From the NCBI GenBank assembly GCA_017616165.1, contig JAFZYR010000039.1, forward strand, positions 1-36,880: a DNA stretch of 36,880 nucleotides, given 5' to 3'. This document shows, piece after piece, positions 7,686 through 16,478 of this stretch. The notes under the pieces are model-generated. The model did not search any database. It saw nothing but the letters and a program-made list of their open reading frames with translations, and had not been told where the DNA came from. Positions within the stretch are counted from its first letter, which is position 1. Each line of letters starts with the position of its first letter. This stretch comes from Treponema sp. Its GTDB lineage: Bacteria > Spirochaetota > Spirochaetia > Treponematales > Treponemataceae. The translations under genes and the position numbers were made by a program.

Positions 7686-7797
7686 CGTCATTGCGAGGCG
7701 CACAGCGCCGTGGCAATCCACGAATACACAGGCATTCGAATAACTGGATTGCCACGCTGCGCTCGCAATGACGGGACAGCCTTCGTCGCAATGACGG
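7686..7797 (+). repeat. Family A palindromic repeat, complete copy plus an extra right end
   Basis: CGTCATTGCGAGG (from 7686) and CGCTCGCAATGACG (to 7773) form the complete inverted copy. A further CGTCGCAATGACGG at 7784-7797 is a second partial right end. The element fills the gap between two converging genes and could act as a two-way transcription stop. Confidence 0.85.
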
Positions 7798-7822
7798 AAG
7801 CTTGGTTCGCGACGACGAATCT

Positions 7823-8770
7823 TTAGTTCAAGCTCACATGTAAATCCATTCCGCCGCCGGCAAAGTCGTAACCGTAGAGCGCATAATTTCCGCGCTTAAG
7901 GATGATGTTGTGTTCTTCCTTAAACTTTTTGCCGTCCTTTGCTTTTGATGAATCAATACGAATCTGGCTCACAATTTCACCAGTCTGTGTATTCACAACA
8001 GCAAAGGTCATTGGCGAGCTGGTATATCCGCTTACTTCAAAGTTGTAGTAATCCGGATAAAGCACTTTTACTTCTCCCCAGTTTACTGCCTCCGAAATGT
8101 CAGCTGAAATTGCTCCGTACACCTCACTCTTTGTATTAAAGCTGTTGCTTTCGCGCAGGCTCATAAGAACAATTGAACCAGCAAGTCCAATCAAAAGAAC
8201 AGTAATAAAAGCAGGCATTCCGTTCCAGCTTCGTTTGTGTCCGTCTGCACGCTGTGGATTGCGAAGAACATATACTCCACGGCCAATAACACAGGCTTCG
8301 ATAAGCAAGGTCAAAGCTAAAAGTGCATAATAAATACGCGGCCATAGGATTGTCAAACACAATTCAACCACAACAAACAGGGAAAGTACTACCAAAGCAC
8401 CTATTCCAAGCTTCTGCCACTTTGTCTGCATTTCCTTGAGCGATTCCGAATCGTTGTAGATTTCGAACTCCTCGTTGTCCATAGACGGATCATAAAGCTT
8501 ACGGAAATAGTGCCAGCCGTTCCAGGTTGAATTTACATATTCCCAGCCCTGCTCATGGAAGGTTTCGATGTAGCGGCCCATATCTTCAATTTTCTGATTA
8601 AAGTCCAGCTGATAGCGGTAGCGTACATCCTCATTCTTTTTGAACAAATTTGAAAAAAGTCCGCCCTTCATAAGCTGCCAGCCCTGTTCTGAGCGCTTGT
8701 TCAAATCTTCAATTTCGCGGGTATAATCCCAGGCTGAATACATTCCAATTATTCTTTTGTAACCCTTCAT
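7823..8770 (-). CDS. DUF2812 membrane protein
   Basis: The 315-residue protein begins with a soluble region of the DUF2812 type (roughly residues 1-105, with WDYTREIEDLNKRSEQGWQL and an EDMGRYIETFHEQGWEYV block). It then has paired hydrophobic helices at about 120-172 and one at about 187-208, and an extracytoplasmic C-terminal domain ending in GGGMDLHVSLN. DUF2812 proteins are usually encoded next to PadR regulators, as here, and are thought to sit in the membrane in stress or envelope responses; no biochemical role is established. An AGGAG ribosome site precedes the ATG. It is 12 bases downstream of the PadR gene, so the two form an operon. Confidence 0.8.
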   Translation of the reverse strand: MKGYKRIIGMYSAWDYTREIEDLNKRSEQGWQLMKGGLFSNLFKKNEDVRYRYQLDFNQKIEDMGRYIETFHEQGWEYVNSTWNGWHYFRKLYDPSMDNEEFEIYNDSESLKEMQTKWQKLGIGALVVLSLFVVVELCLTILWPRIYYALLALTLLIEACVIGRGVYVLRNPQRADGHKRSWNGMPAFITVLLIGLAGSIVLMSLRESNSFNTKSEVYGAISADISEAVNWGEVKVLYPDYYNFEVSGYTSSPMTFAVVNTQTGEIVSQIRIDSSKAKDGKKFKEEHNIILKRGNYALYGYDFAGGGMDLHVSLN

Positions 8771-8782
8771 AATTCAATCTCC

Positions 8783-9091
8783 TTATATTGCGCTGAGCAT
8801 TCTTTTAAGACGAGCAACCTCTGCCTTGTAAGCTTCGGTTCCTTCTGCGGTAAGTGCATAAAGGCGTTTCTTTTCTGCACCAGGGTCATTGGAAACAATT
8901 TCGTGAATCCAACCCTTTTTGATCATATTGCTGGTTGCACCGTACATTGTACCAGAACCTATTTTTACCTGGCCTTGTGAAAGCTGTTCTGTAAGCTTCA
9001 TAATGCCGTAACCGTGGTTTGCGCCCTTTGAAAGACACAGCAAAATATAAAAGTAACTTTCTGATAATGGTTCAAATTTAACTGTTTTCAT
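8783..9091 (-). CDS. PadR family transcriptional regulator
   Basis: This 102-residue winged-helix protein matches PadR subfamily regulators: SESYFYILLCLSKGANHGYGI, then SGTMYGATSNMIKKGWI, and EKKRLYALTAEG for the wing. Length and layout are typical of the short PadR type without a long C-terminal dimer domain. It likely represses its own operon, which includes the DUF2812 membrane gene. AGGAGG is well placed before the ATG. The promoter upstream carries a perfect 12-base palindrome in the spacer, a likely operator. Confidence 0.88.
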   Translation of the reverse strand: MKTVKFEPLSESYFYILLCLSKGANHGYGIMKLTEQLSQGQVKIGSGTMYGATSNMIKKGWIHEIVSNDPGAEKKRLYALTAEGTEAYKAEVARLKRMLSAI

Positions 9092-9109
9092 AAGCTAACC
9101 TCCTGTGAG

Positions 9110-9130
9110 ATCCCGAAACAAGTTCGGGAT
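9110..9130 (+). repeat. Family D inverted repeat (ATCCCGAA..TTCGGGAT) in the padR leader
   Basis: ATCCCGAA-ACAAG-TTCGGGAT is a perfect 8-base stem with a 5-base loop, located between the padR promoter and its ribosome site. It resembles another class of short interspersed repeats and would form a hairpin in the padR 5' leader. Confidence 0.65.
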
Positions 9131-9192
9131 GACATTTTTGTTGTGACGCTATAACATGGTCGACTCTCGTTATATCGTCACTCGATATATAT

Positions 9193-9221
9193 ATCATATC
9201 ACGACATATGTCGACTGTCAA
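9193..9221 (-). promoter_or_regulatory. padR promoter with palindromic operator in the spacer
   Basis: On the minus strand a consensus TTGACA (9221-9216) and TATGAT (9198-9193) are 17 bases apart. The spacer contains the perfect palindrome CGACATATGTCG (9202-9213). A looser dyad, TATCGTCACTCGATATA with a related inverted half, extends to 9173. This is the expected place for PadR autoregulation. Confidence 0.65.
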
Positions 9222-9309
9222 CATATTTTTAAAAAATTTTTTACTTGCCGAAGCAGTTTTTTTTTATTATCTTTAAAGTTATAAAAATGATATTAAGGAG
9301 ATACAATAA

Positions 9310-9582
9310 ATGAAAATCAAACCATTAGCTGATCGTGTACTTGTAAAGAATGATAAAGCAGAAACTAAGACTGCAGGCGGACTTATTATTCCGGAGGCTG
9401 CTCAGGAAAAGACTCAGACTGCTGTTGTTGTTGAGGTTGGACCTGGAACTGATGAAGTAAAAATCACTCTTAAAAAGGGCGACCGCATTATGTATGACAA
9501 ATATGCAGGAACACCTGTAAAGATTGACGGCGAGGATCATCTTATTCTTCGCATGAGCGACATTATTGCTGTGATTGAGTAG
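9310..9582 (+). CDS. groES: Co-chaperonin GroES (Cpn10)
   Basis: The 90-residue protein is a complete GroES: KIKPLADRVLVK at the start, the mobile loop ETKTAGGLIIPEAAQEK, then VVEVGPG and GDRIMYDKYAGTPVKIDGEDHLILRMSDI in separated blocks. It caps the GroEL folding chamber in the cytoplasm. AAGGAG is well spaced before the ATG. No groEL follows in this window; the next gene converges on it, so groES stands alone here. I looked for a CIRCE element (TTAGCACTC-N9-GAGTGCTAA) upstream and did not find one. Its last 20 bases overlap the end of the opposing TPR gene. Confidence 0.95.
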   Translation: MKIKPLADRVLVKNDKAETKTAGGLIIPEAAQEKTQTAVVVEVGPGTDEVKITLKKGDRIMYDKYAGTPVKIDGEDHLILRMSDIIAVIE

Positions 9583-11455
9583 AAAGCTTTTCTTTTAACA
9601 AAGATGCCTTTGCGTTATCCGGATAAAGCAGAATTGCATAATCCACAGAACGCAGGGCATTTTTTTTGTCTCCGGTGGCTGCGTATATATTTGCAATTCT
9701 GTAGAAAATCTGTGAACGAAGATAATTGCGGCTTTCGCGGCCGGCTGCTTTTCCGTAAAGCTCAAGAGCCTTATCCTTTTTGCCGGTAGAAAAATAAATG
9801 TCTGCAAGGTTCATGCACGAAATTGTAGAAACTGCCGGTGACACAATTCCCTGGAATAAAACTCCACCGCTTTCGTAAACACAATATTCATACAGGCGTA
9901 CAGCTTCATCATAAAGCTTCTGGTCTGTAGCAAACCAGGCGGCAAACTCTGCTGTACGAATATCCATAGTAGAAAGGTTTCGTTCGGTCTGAATCCAGAA
10001 ATCCTGCTTGTCATCAAAATTATAGGTTGAACGCACAAAGTCTTCAAAGAGCTTGCGGGCATCGGCCTTTTGATTTGTCTGAAGCAAAAAGTTAAGTGTG
10101 TACTGAACCAATAAACTCTGATACTTTTTTTCTTCCGTATAATTTTTTTCCATTTCAATCCACAGATCTGCGGTCTTGTTTTTAACGGTAATAGAGCTGT
10201 CCATCTTGTACTTTAAGTCCAGACAGGTAATGGAAAGATAAGGATCCTTTGTGCGCTCCATTGCCTGCTCCAGACGGTACAGCGCATCACTAAGCGGAAT
10301 CTTACGGCGGTTGTCATACTCTTCCATAGAAAGAGAGCTTATGCCGTTGGCGCGCAGATTACGAACCTCAAGGGATTCTTCGCGTTCAAGATTAGAATTA
10401 TAGGCAAAATCAGAATACAAAATTAAAGCGGCAACATTGTCAGGCCAGCGGTTTACAGAATAAAAAAGCAGGTCGGCACAAGAATCATCCTCATATTGAT
10501 TTCTTGCATAAATTGCACTGTTTACGACAATCATGGCAAGCAGCTTTTCTTCTTCCTCGCTAAGCCTTGTAAGATGATCAAGCTGTGTAATGATTTCCTG
10601 TCGCTTTGCTTCTGAAGCTTCTATTTCGGAAACTGCCATATAGGCATCGGACTCAAGTGCAACAATCTTTATATCGGTTGTACGCCAGACCCTGCGGCTT
10701 GCAGAATCAGGATAGCCCGCAAGAAAAGAGCCCGAAGCATCAAGCGCATCAATTGCTTCGTAATACTTGCCTGCATCATACAAAACCAGAGCCCAGAAAT
10801 AGGCATCGTCGGCATCGGCATAGGCAACCGGCAAAAGCGCAGCGGCATTTTCAAAAAGCCCGTCCTTTAAATTAAACAGGGCACAGTTACGAATCCAGAT
10901 GGGGTTCTGACTTCCTCTATAGGCATCAAGATAAATTGAATAGTATTTGGAATCCTTCCAGAAGGCACCCGAATCATCCTTGCTGTCGCGGCGGGCAAGC
11001 TTCATTACAGCTTCGGAATATATTGAGCCGTATTTTGTACCACGCAGCTCCTCCGAAAGCTTTTGGGCTTCTTCCAGCTTGTCATGGCGCAAAAGGTAGG
11101 TTGAATAAACGGCAATGAGCTCGGGATTATGTGAGTTTTTCTTTAAGCCCTTTGAAATGATTTTCTGGGCACGCTCGTCTTCGCCAATGCGGATATAGCG
11201 CTTGTAAACACCAATATAAGACCAGGAATCGTAAACCTGCTTTTCAATTTTTTTGAGTTCCTTTACCGCATCTGTAAACTGGTTGTCGGCAATAAGAATA
11301 TCTACCATTTCAAAATGGCTTGTTAACGACTTTTGCTCTGCCTTGAGTTTACACGAAGCGGTCATACCCAAAAACAGAGCAAAGCCTGTAAGAAAAATTA
11401 ATGCTTGTAAAAATGGTAATTTAGTTTTCTTTTCCAATCTTATCCAGCACGGCAT
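9563..11455 (-). CDS. TPR-repeat lipoprotein
   Basis: The 630-residue protein has an N-terminal hydrophobic signal with a lipobox-like GMTASC (Cys35), then alpha-helical tetratricopeptide repeats along its length. The clearest are near the N-terminus (AVKELKKIEKQVYDSWSYIG), in the middle (YFWALVLYDAGKYYEAIDAL) and at the C-terminus (MNLADIYFSTGKKDKALELYGKA and IANIYAATGDKKNALRSV). It is probably a periplasmic or membrane-anchored scaffold. The start at 11455 lies inside nusB (35-base overlap) and lacks a good ribosome site; a TTG seven codons... downstream (…RLEKK) is an alternative that keeps the signal peptide. Its 3' end overlaps groES by 20 bases on the opposite strand. Cotranscription with nusB is likely. 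Confidence 0.75.
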   Translation of the reverse strand: MPCWIRLEKKTKLPFLQALIFLTGFALFLGMTASCKLKAEQKSLTSHFEMVDILIADNQFTDAVKELKKIEKQVYDSWSYIGVYKRYIRIGEDERAQKIISKGLKKNSHNPELIAVYSTYLLRHDKLEEAQKLSEELRGTKYGSIYSEAVMKLARRDSKDDSGAFWKDSKYYSIYLDAYRGSQNPIWIRNCALFNLKDGLFENAAALLPVAYADADDAYFWALVLYDAGKYYEAIDALDASGSFLAGYPDSASRRVWRTTDIKIVALESDAYMAVSEIEASEAKRQEIITQLDHLTRLSEEEEKLLAMIVVNSAIYARNQYEDDSCADLLFYSVNRWPDNVAALILYSDFAYNSNLEREESLEVRNLRANGISSLSMEEYDNRRKIPLSDALYRLEQAMERTKDPYLSITCLDLKYKMDSSITVKNKTADLWIEMEKNYTEEKKYQSLLVQYTLNFLLQTNQKADARKLFEDFVRSTYNFDDKQDFWIQTERNLSTMDIRTAEFAAWFATDQKLYDEAVRLYEYCVYESGGVLFQGIVSPAVSTISCMNLADIYFSTGKKDKALELYGKAAGRESRNYLRSQIFYRIANIYAATGDKKNALRSVDYAILLYPDNAKASLLKEKLSTQSQQ

Positions 11456-11828
11456 TTATAAACTTATAGGAATCTTCAAGACCGTATTCGCGTGCTATGT
11501 TTACAGCCTCGTCAATTACTATTTTCTTTTGAGAATCCTTCTGGAATTCCATCTCGTAAATGCTCATTCTAAGAATTGCAAGTGTTACCTTGTTTATGCG
11601 CTCCATTGTCCAGTTTGCAGAAAGATGATTTTTTATGAGCTCATCAATCTGCGCAACGTGTTCAATTGTGCCGGTAACAATTATGCTCGCAAAGGAGGTT
11701 TCATCCGAATCCTCAGAAGCCTGAACGTTCTGCCAAGAGAATTTAAGCAAATCTTCAAGAGGTGTTTGGCTTACATCCCAGGAATAGAGTGCCTGGAATG
11801 CAAGAACCCTGCCTTTTCTTCTAGACAC
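11421..11828 (-). CDS. nusB: Transcription antitermination factor NusB
   Basis: The 135-residue protein matches NusB: MSRRKGRVLAFQALYSWD at the start, the central HVAQIDELIKNHLSANW segment, and VTLAILRMSIYEM followed by KIVIDEAVNIAREYG near the end. NusB binds boxA RNA with NusE (S10) in rRNA antitermination. The start codon is GTG at 11828, one base after the stop of the isomerase gene, with a GGGGAG ribosome site in that gene's last codons, a sign of translational coupling. Its 3' end overlaps the TPR lipoprotein start. Confidence 0.93.
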   Translation of the reverse strand: MSRRKGRVLAFQALYSWDVSQTPLEDLLKFSWQNVQASEDSDETSFASIIVTGTIEHVAQIDELIKNHLSANWTMERINKVTLAILRMSIYEMEFQKDSQKKIVIDEAVNIAREYGLEDSYKFINAVLDKIGKEN

Positions 11829-11829
11829 C

Positions 11830-12918
11830 TTAGTCTCCCCAGTTGAGTAATTTTTCCAGAGCAGCTCCAGTCTTCTTTTCTTCTACGTTCTGTGAAGTAT
11901 GGAGTTCATCGGCAATTTCCTGTGCAGCCTGTGAAAAATAGGTGCTTGCCTTTTGATTTGCAAGATATGAACGGATATATTCATAAACAGTAACTGTTGT
12001 ATCAGGAGTCATAATATCGCTCAGGCCAAGCATCTTTGCAGCATATTTACCTGTAAGTGCAATGAATACATAGGCATTGTCGGTTTCGGCAACCTCTGAA
12101 ATATAACCTTCGTTCTGTTCGTAAAGACCAATGATGCTGTCATAAGTAAGACCAATAGAGGCAGCTCCGGCTTCTGTTTTTGGAAGAATACCTTCGGTGG
12201 CAACATATCCTGAACCACTGATCTGGCTCTGTGTAATCATCTGTTCCTTAGACATTTTTTTGTCTACATACTTATTGCGAAGCTCGTTAATCTTGTTTTT
12301 TGCAGAATCGGCATTTGATCCCTTTTCAACACTAACATAAAAAAGCTTTACCATGTCGCTCCATACAAGAGAAGCCTTGTTTCCTTCGTAGAAGCTGCGG
12401 ATTTCGGCATCTGTAGGAGTAGAAGCAGCCTGCATTTCATCCTGCTTTACCTGCATTACATACTGACGGATAATCATCTGTTCCTTAAGCCAGGTTTTGT
12501 AGTCTGCAACATTCATGCCTGTCTGTGCAAGAAGCTCTTCATCAAGGGTTGTATTTTTCTGCTTTTTAAGTTCATCGTTCAGCTGTTTTTCGGTAATAGT
12601 CATACCTACAAGCTGACTCATCTGTTCATTAAAATACTGATCTACAGTACTGTTAGGAATTGTAAGACCAGCCTTAGCAGCAGCCTGAAGAACAAGTCTT
12701 TCATCAATATACATAGTCAAAAGCTGCTTTCTCTGTTCCAGAGTAAATTTCTGTCCAACCTGTTTTTCCTTTGTATCGCAGTAGGTTTTGAACTGTTTTA
12801 ATGTAATAGTCTCTGCCTTGTTGTATTTTACAATTACAAGCGGCTGTAAATCTGACTGAGCAAATACAGCTCCTGCAGCCACAAAAAGCATTGTCAAAAC
12901 AAGAATAATCTTTTTCAT
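11830..12918 (-). CDS. Exported SurA/PpiC-like peptidylprolyl isomerase or chaperone
   Basis: The 362-residue protein has a clear signal peptide (MKKIILVLTMLFVAAGAVFAQ). It is followed by a SurA-N-like helical region with FTLEQRKQLLTMYIDERLVLQAAAKAGL and TITEKQLNDELKK, and by a central domain around residues 175-300 that resembles a degenerate parvulin fold (IRSFYEGNKASLVWSDMVKLFYV). Such periplasmic proteins help outer-membrane protein folding. The canonical parvulin active site is not obvious, so chaperone activity without isomerase activity is possible. GAGGA is placed before the ATG. It lies between alaS and nusB on the same strand. Confidence 0.72.
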   Translation of the reverse strand: MKKIILVLTMLFVAAGAVFAQSDLQPLVIVKYNKAETITLKQFKTYCDTKEKQVGQKFTLEQRKQLLTMYIDERLVLQAAAKAGLTIPNSTVDQYFNEQMSQLVGMTITEKQLNDELKKQKNTTLDEELLAQTGMNVADYKTWLKEQMIIRQYVMQVKQDEMQAASTPTDAEIRSFYEGNKASLVWSDMVKLFYVSVEKGSNADSAKNKINELRNKYVDKKMSKEQMITQSQISGSGYVATEGILPKTEAGAASIGLTYDSIIGLYEQNEGYISEVAETDNAYVFIALTGKYAAKMLGLSDIMTPDTTVTVYEYIRSYLANQKASTYFSQAAQEIADELHTSQNVEEKKTGAALEKLLNWGD

Positions 12919-13002
12919 ACAAAAATCCTCTTTATATCTTTTTCTTTTATATTAACAAATTTTATAAATGCTAGTTACATCTTGAGGCGTTCCAAGCACC
13001 CC

Positions 13003-14856
13003 TTATGATTCCAACGGAAGTCCTCCACTGATTACTGCACGAATACGACGTACCCCGGCAGATGAACTTTGTTCCTTCTGAATCTTAAAGTCACCAATCT
13101 GTGCTGTATGCTGAACGTGTGGGCCACCACAAACTTCCTTGCTGAACCAGTCGTTGTGAACATCGCGGCCGATTGTGTAAACCTTTACGTCTTCGCCATA
13201 TTTGTTTGTAAACAAAGCGCGGGCACCTTCTGCCTTTGCCTTATCGAGCGGCATTACTTCCATTGTAACAGGAAGATCTTCTTTAATCTTTTCGTTTACA
13301 ATGTCTTCTACCTTTTTGATTTCTTCCGGAGTCATCGGGCGTTCAAAAGTAAAGTCAAAGCGCATACGCTCGTTGTTGATATTTGAACCCTTCTGAGCAA
13401 CCTGGTCACCAAGTACATTTACAAGTGCCTGCTGCAAAAGGTGTGTTGCAGTGTGATATTTTGTAGTAACCTCTGACTGTTCAGCAAGACCACCCTTAGC
13501 GGCACCTGCGTCTACAGTTTTACTAGCTTCCTGGTGCTTGCGTTCAGCTTCCTTAAAGCCTTCTACATCTACTGTAAAGCCGTGTTCTGCACCAAGCTCC
13601 TGTGTAAGCTCAAGAGGATAGCCGTAAGTTTCGTACAAATTGTAAGCAACCTTACCGCTGATGATTTTCTTAGGATTTTTCATGAGGTTTGGCAGAAGCT
13701 TCTGGAACTCTGCTTCACCCTTCTTAAGAGTCTGGCGGAACTTTGCTTCTTCGGCTGTGAGCTCCTTGCAAACCTTGTCGTGATTCTGTTCAAGCTCAGG
13801 ATATGGTCCCTTGAAGTTTTCGATTACAGTTTCTGCAATCTGTGCAAGGAAGTCTTTTTCAATACCAAGCTTCATTCCGTGGCGAACTGCACGACGAATC
13901 AAGCGGCGGAGTACGTAGCCGGCACCTACACGGTCCGGAGTAACGCCTCTCTGGTCACCAAGAATAAATACAGCAGAACGAGTATGGTCAGCAATAATGC
14001 GGACTGACTTGTCCTTTTCGTTGTCGCTGCCATAAGAATATGGGGTCCCTGAGGCACTCGAAGGGCCCTCATTTACAAGGTCTTCTATCTTCTTAATAAT
14101 TGGCTGGAAAACTTCTGTAAGGTAAACGCTTGTCTTGCCCTGCAAAATACAGTTTGTGCGTTCAAGACCCATACCTGTATCTACATTCTGTTTTGGAAGA
14201 GGAACAAGAGTTTTTTCGTCAATGCGGTTGTACTGCATAAAAACGTTATTCCAGATTTCCATCCAGTTTGCGCTGTCTGTGCCCTTGTTTGAGCCAACAG
14301 GAGGAAGGCCCTCTCCTACCCAGTAGAAGATTTCTGTATCAGGACCACAAGGACCTGTTGGACCAGCAGCCCACCAGTTGTCCGAAGCTGGCAAATATGC
14401 AATCTTATCTTCCGGCATTCCGTTATCCTTCCAGATCTGAGCAGCTTCTTCGTCGCGAGGTGCATTTTCGTCACCTGCAAAAACTGTTACAGAGATTTTT
14501 TTAGGATCAAGAGCAAGCCAGTCCTTGCTTGTCAAAAATTCATAAGAAAAAGCAATTGATTCCTTTTTAAAATAGTCGCCCAAAGACCAGTTTCCAAGCA
14601 TTTCAAAACAGGTAAGATGGCTTGGGTCACCTACTTCATCAATATCACCGGTACGTACACATTTCTGATAGTCTGTAAGACGTGTTCCCGCAGGATGAGT
14701 TTCACCAAGCAGGTAAGGAACAAGAGGATGCATGCCCGCAGTTGTAAACAAAACAGACGGGTCATTTTCAGGAATAAGAGACTGTCCCGAAATTACAGCA
14801 TGATTTTTACTTTTAAAAAACTCAATATATTTTGAGCGGAGTTCATTTGCATTCAT
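13003..14856 (-). CDS. alaS: Alanyl-tRNA synthetase, short form, with a repeat-encoded insertion
   Basis: The 617-residue protein has the AlaRS catalytic domain (SLIPENDPSVLFTTAGMHPL, CFEMLGNWSLGDYFKK, GLERTNCILQGK) and the editing domain with its zinc motifs HTATH and CGGPH. The long C-terminal C-Ala/DHHA1 region of the roughly 875-residue bacterial enzyme is absent; I recall spirochaete AlaRS proteins being similarly short. Residues 263-272 (EGPSSASGTP) are encoded by a family B repeat at 14042-14068, inserted in frame between the aminoacylation core and the KSVRIIADHTRSA segment. The ATG at 14856 has no Shine-Dalgarno sequence; a strong promoter ends 8 bases upstream, suggesting a leaderless mRNA. 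Confidence 0.95.
   Translation of the reverse strand: MNANELRSKYIEFFKSKNHAVISGQSLIPENDPSVLFTTAGMHPLVPYLLGETHPAGTRLTDYQKCVRTGDIDEVGDPSHLTCFEMLGNWSLGDYFKKESIAFSYEFLTSKDWLALDPKKISVTVFAGDENAPRDEEAAQIWKDNGMPEDKIAYLPASDNWWAAGPTGPCGPDTEIFYWVGEGLPPVGSNKGTDSANWMEIWNNVFMQYNRIDEKTLVPLPKQNVDTGMGLERTNCILQGKTSVYLTEVFQPIIKKIEDLVNEGPSSASGTPYSYGSDNEKDKSVRIIADHTRSAVFILGDQRGVTPDRVGAGYVLRRLIRRAVRHGMKLGIEKDFLAQIAETVIENFKGPYPELEQNHDKVCKELTAEEAKFRQTLKKGEAEFQKLLPNLMKNPKKIISGKVAYNLYETYGYPLELTQELGAEHGFTVDVEGFKEAERKHQEASKTVDAGAAKGGLAEQSEVTTKYHTATHLLQQALVNVLGDQVAQKGSNINNERMRFDFTFERPMTPEEIKKVEDIVNEKIKEDLPVTMEVMPLDKAKAEGARALFTNKYGEDVKVYTIGRDVHNDWFSKEVCGGPHVQHTAQIGDFKIQKEQSSSAGVRRIRAVISGGLPLES
14042..14068 (+). repeat. Family B repeat inside alaS
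   Basis: GGGGTCCCTGAGGCACTCGAAGGGCCC matches the family B pattern seen between genes at 16479, 18217 and 33812 (GGTCCCTGAGC..GTCGAAGGGCC). It is an exact number of codons long in effect: the alaS frame continues undisturbed. Confidence 0.8.
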
Positions 14857-14864
14857 AAATTATA

Positions 14865-14893
14865 ATTATATAGAATTATTCATTATGTGTAAA
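14865..14893 (-). promoter_or_regulatory. alaS promoter implying a leaderless mRNA
   Basis: On the minus strand TTTACA (14893-14888) and a perfect TATAAT (14870-14865) are 17 bases apart. Eight bases separate the -10 box from the alaS ATG at 14856, so the transcript should start at or within a base or two of the codon. There is no purine-rich ribosome site in the gap. Confidence 0.6.
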
Positions 14894-16435
14894 TGTATAC
14901 ACACGGCCGTCGGTGGCAAAGCAGTCTGTTGGAGTTATCTTAACCGGTGTAAAAATAATGATGTTGTAGTCGGTTACCACCTTTTCTACTGTCTGCTTTT
15001 TTACGGTTTCGGTAACAACCTTTGTGCCAAATTCCAGAGCATAGGTCATGTTAAGGATAGAGCTGTATGAGGTAGAACGCAGCTGCATTACATCGTAGCT
15101 GCCAATTTTCATCATGGAATAAAGACCCTTTTCGTGTTCTGTGTCGGAAACAAAATCATAGCGCATGTCGTTAAAGCTTATGTAATAGTTGCCGTCATCA
15201 CTCGTCCAAACAGAATCGCCTTCCAGCTGGGTCAGGAAAATATTTTTTTCTTCCGTGTCGTTTTCTTCAATGGAGCTCTGCAGGTTCATCTTTTTATACT
15301 GTCCGTCCCACAAAGAGCTTTGGGTAATTACAAGGCCGATGGAATCGTACAGAGTGATTTTAATTTCATCAACCGCAGTAAGCAGAATATCAAAGCGGCG
15401 CTGAAGGTTTGTGATATCAGAATTTACAGTGTAAAGATAGATTCCGTTGTGGCGCAGCTTGCTGTCATCCCATTCATAAACCTCCTGAGAGTCAGACAGG
15501 AGAAGGATGATTTCTTTTTTATCATAATCAAAATAAAGGTAGCGGATTGTATTATCCTCGTTGGCGGTTTTGTACCAAAGGCCATCCAGAAAAGCAGCAA
15601 AGGTTTCTACAGTTCCATCCTGAATTCGTGAAAGTTCGTTGGCTGCAAGACGACCGGCAGTTACCTTAATTTCATTGAACAGCTCATACTTTCGGCTCGA
15701 AGCATTCCACTTGTATTCCTTTTGAATCTGATTCGGGCCCGGTACCAGGTTTCCGTTTTCATCAGCCTGCTTTTCTGATTCATAAACCCATACCGAAAAG
15801 CTTTCGCCCTTAGAAAGAGAAAGCTGGTAGGAGTCGCTGCGTTCAACCTGCTGAATAAAAATTGTTCCGTCCGAAACAAAGTCGCCTATATTGATGAGCT
15901 CACCGCCATCGTAGTTTTCGTCTTCCCACAAAAAGAGCTGCATTACATAATTTTCATCATCTGCAACTCCCTGGTAAATAAGTGCATTGCGATGGTCACC
16001 GGTCAAATCCATTCCCGAAAGAGAAAAGGTTCTGATGTGAGAAATTGGTGTAGCAATGCCGTCGAGTCTGTCATAATCGGCAGTATCCGGATTAAAAAGC
16101 CCCGGAATGATAATAAAGTCTTCCGAAGAGGATTTGCGTACAGTAATTACCTCGTCGTCATAGCCGTCGTTATTAAAATCAATTGTAATGGAATTGATGA
16201 GAGTTTCGTTTGGAAGAAGTGGAATAAAGGTATCAAAGTTTTCTGAATTAAAGCCCGAAGAAGGTTTATCCTCATCAGTGTCTGAGCCGTTTTCCTGCGC
16301 GCCCTTAGGAGTTACGACCTTTGCCCTTGTGGTGGCTTTTTCAGTTTTCTTAATGAATTTTTTTGAAGCCAGAAACCCTGCGCCCAAGAGAAGTGCGACT
16401 ATAACAAATAATAATGTGATGGATTTTGTCTTCAT
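14876..16435 (-). CDS. Membrane-anchored surface protein, possibly pallilysin-related adhesin
   Basis: From the ATG at 16435 the product is 519 residues. It has one N-terminal hydrophobic anchor (ITLLFVIVALLLGAGFLAS) without a lipobox Cys, then an acidic linker, then an FG-GAP-like strand pair (DFNNDGYDDEVITVRK). The rest is beta-rich and ends in repeated short strands up to FATDGRVYTFTHNE. The context and the DxNxDGxDDxV start recall treponemal proteins annotated as pallilysin-related adhesins, but the HExxH metalloprotease motif of T. pallidum Tp0751 is not present here. I offer that name as a possibility only. A TTG two codons upstream is a weaker start. It ends 20 bases from alaS, whose own promoter lies in its 3' end. 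Confidence 0.55.
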   Translation of the reverse strand: MKTKSITLLFVIVALLLGAGFLASKKFIKKTEKATTRAKVVTPKGAQENGSDTDEDKPSSGFNSENFDTFIPLLPNETLINSITIDFNNDGYDDEVITVRKSSSEDFIIIPGLFNPDTADYDRLDGIATPISHIRTFSLSGMDLTGDHRNALIYQGVADDENYVMQLFLWEDENYDGGELINIGDFVSDGTIFIQQVERSDSYQLSLSKGESFSVWVYESEKQADENGNLVPGPNQIQKEYKWNASSRKYELFNEIKVTAGRLAANELSRIQDGTVETFAAFLDGLWYKTANEDNTIRYLYFDYDKKEIILLLSDSQEVYEWDDSKLRHNGIYLYTVNSDITNLQRRFDILLTAVDEIKITLYDSIGLVITQSSLWDGQYKKMNLQSSIEENDTEEKNIFLTQLEGDSVWTSDDGNYYISFNDMRYDFVSDTEHEKGLYSMMKIGSYDVMQLRSTSYSSILNMTYALEFGTKVVTETVKKQTVEKVVTDYNIIIFTPVKITPTDCFATDGRVYTFTHNE

Positions 16436-16478
16436 ACTCAAACTGTAACGTATTTTTTTATAAAAGAAAAGTGTATCG

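Noticed and set aside
9190..9309. CIRCE heat-shock operator before groES
   Set aside because: No TTAGCACTC-N9-GAGTGCTAA pattern could be found.
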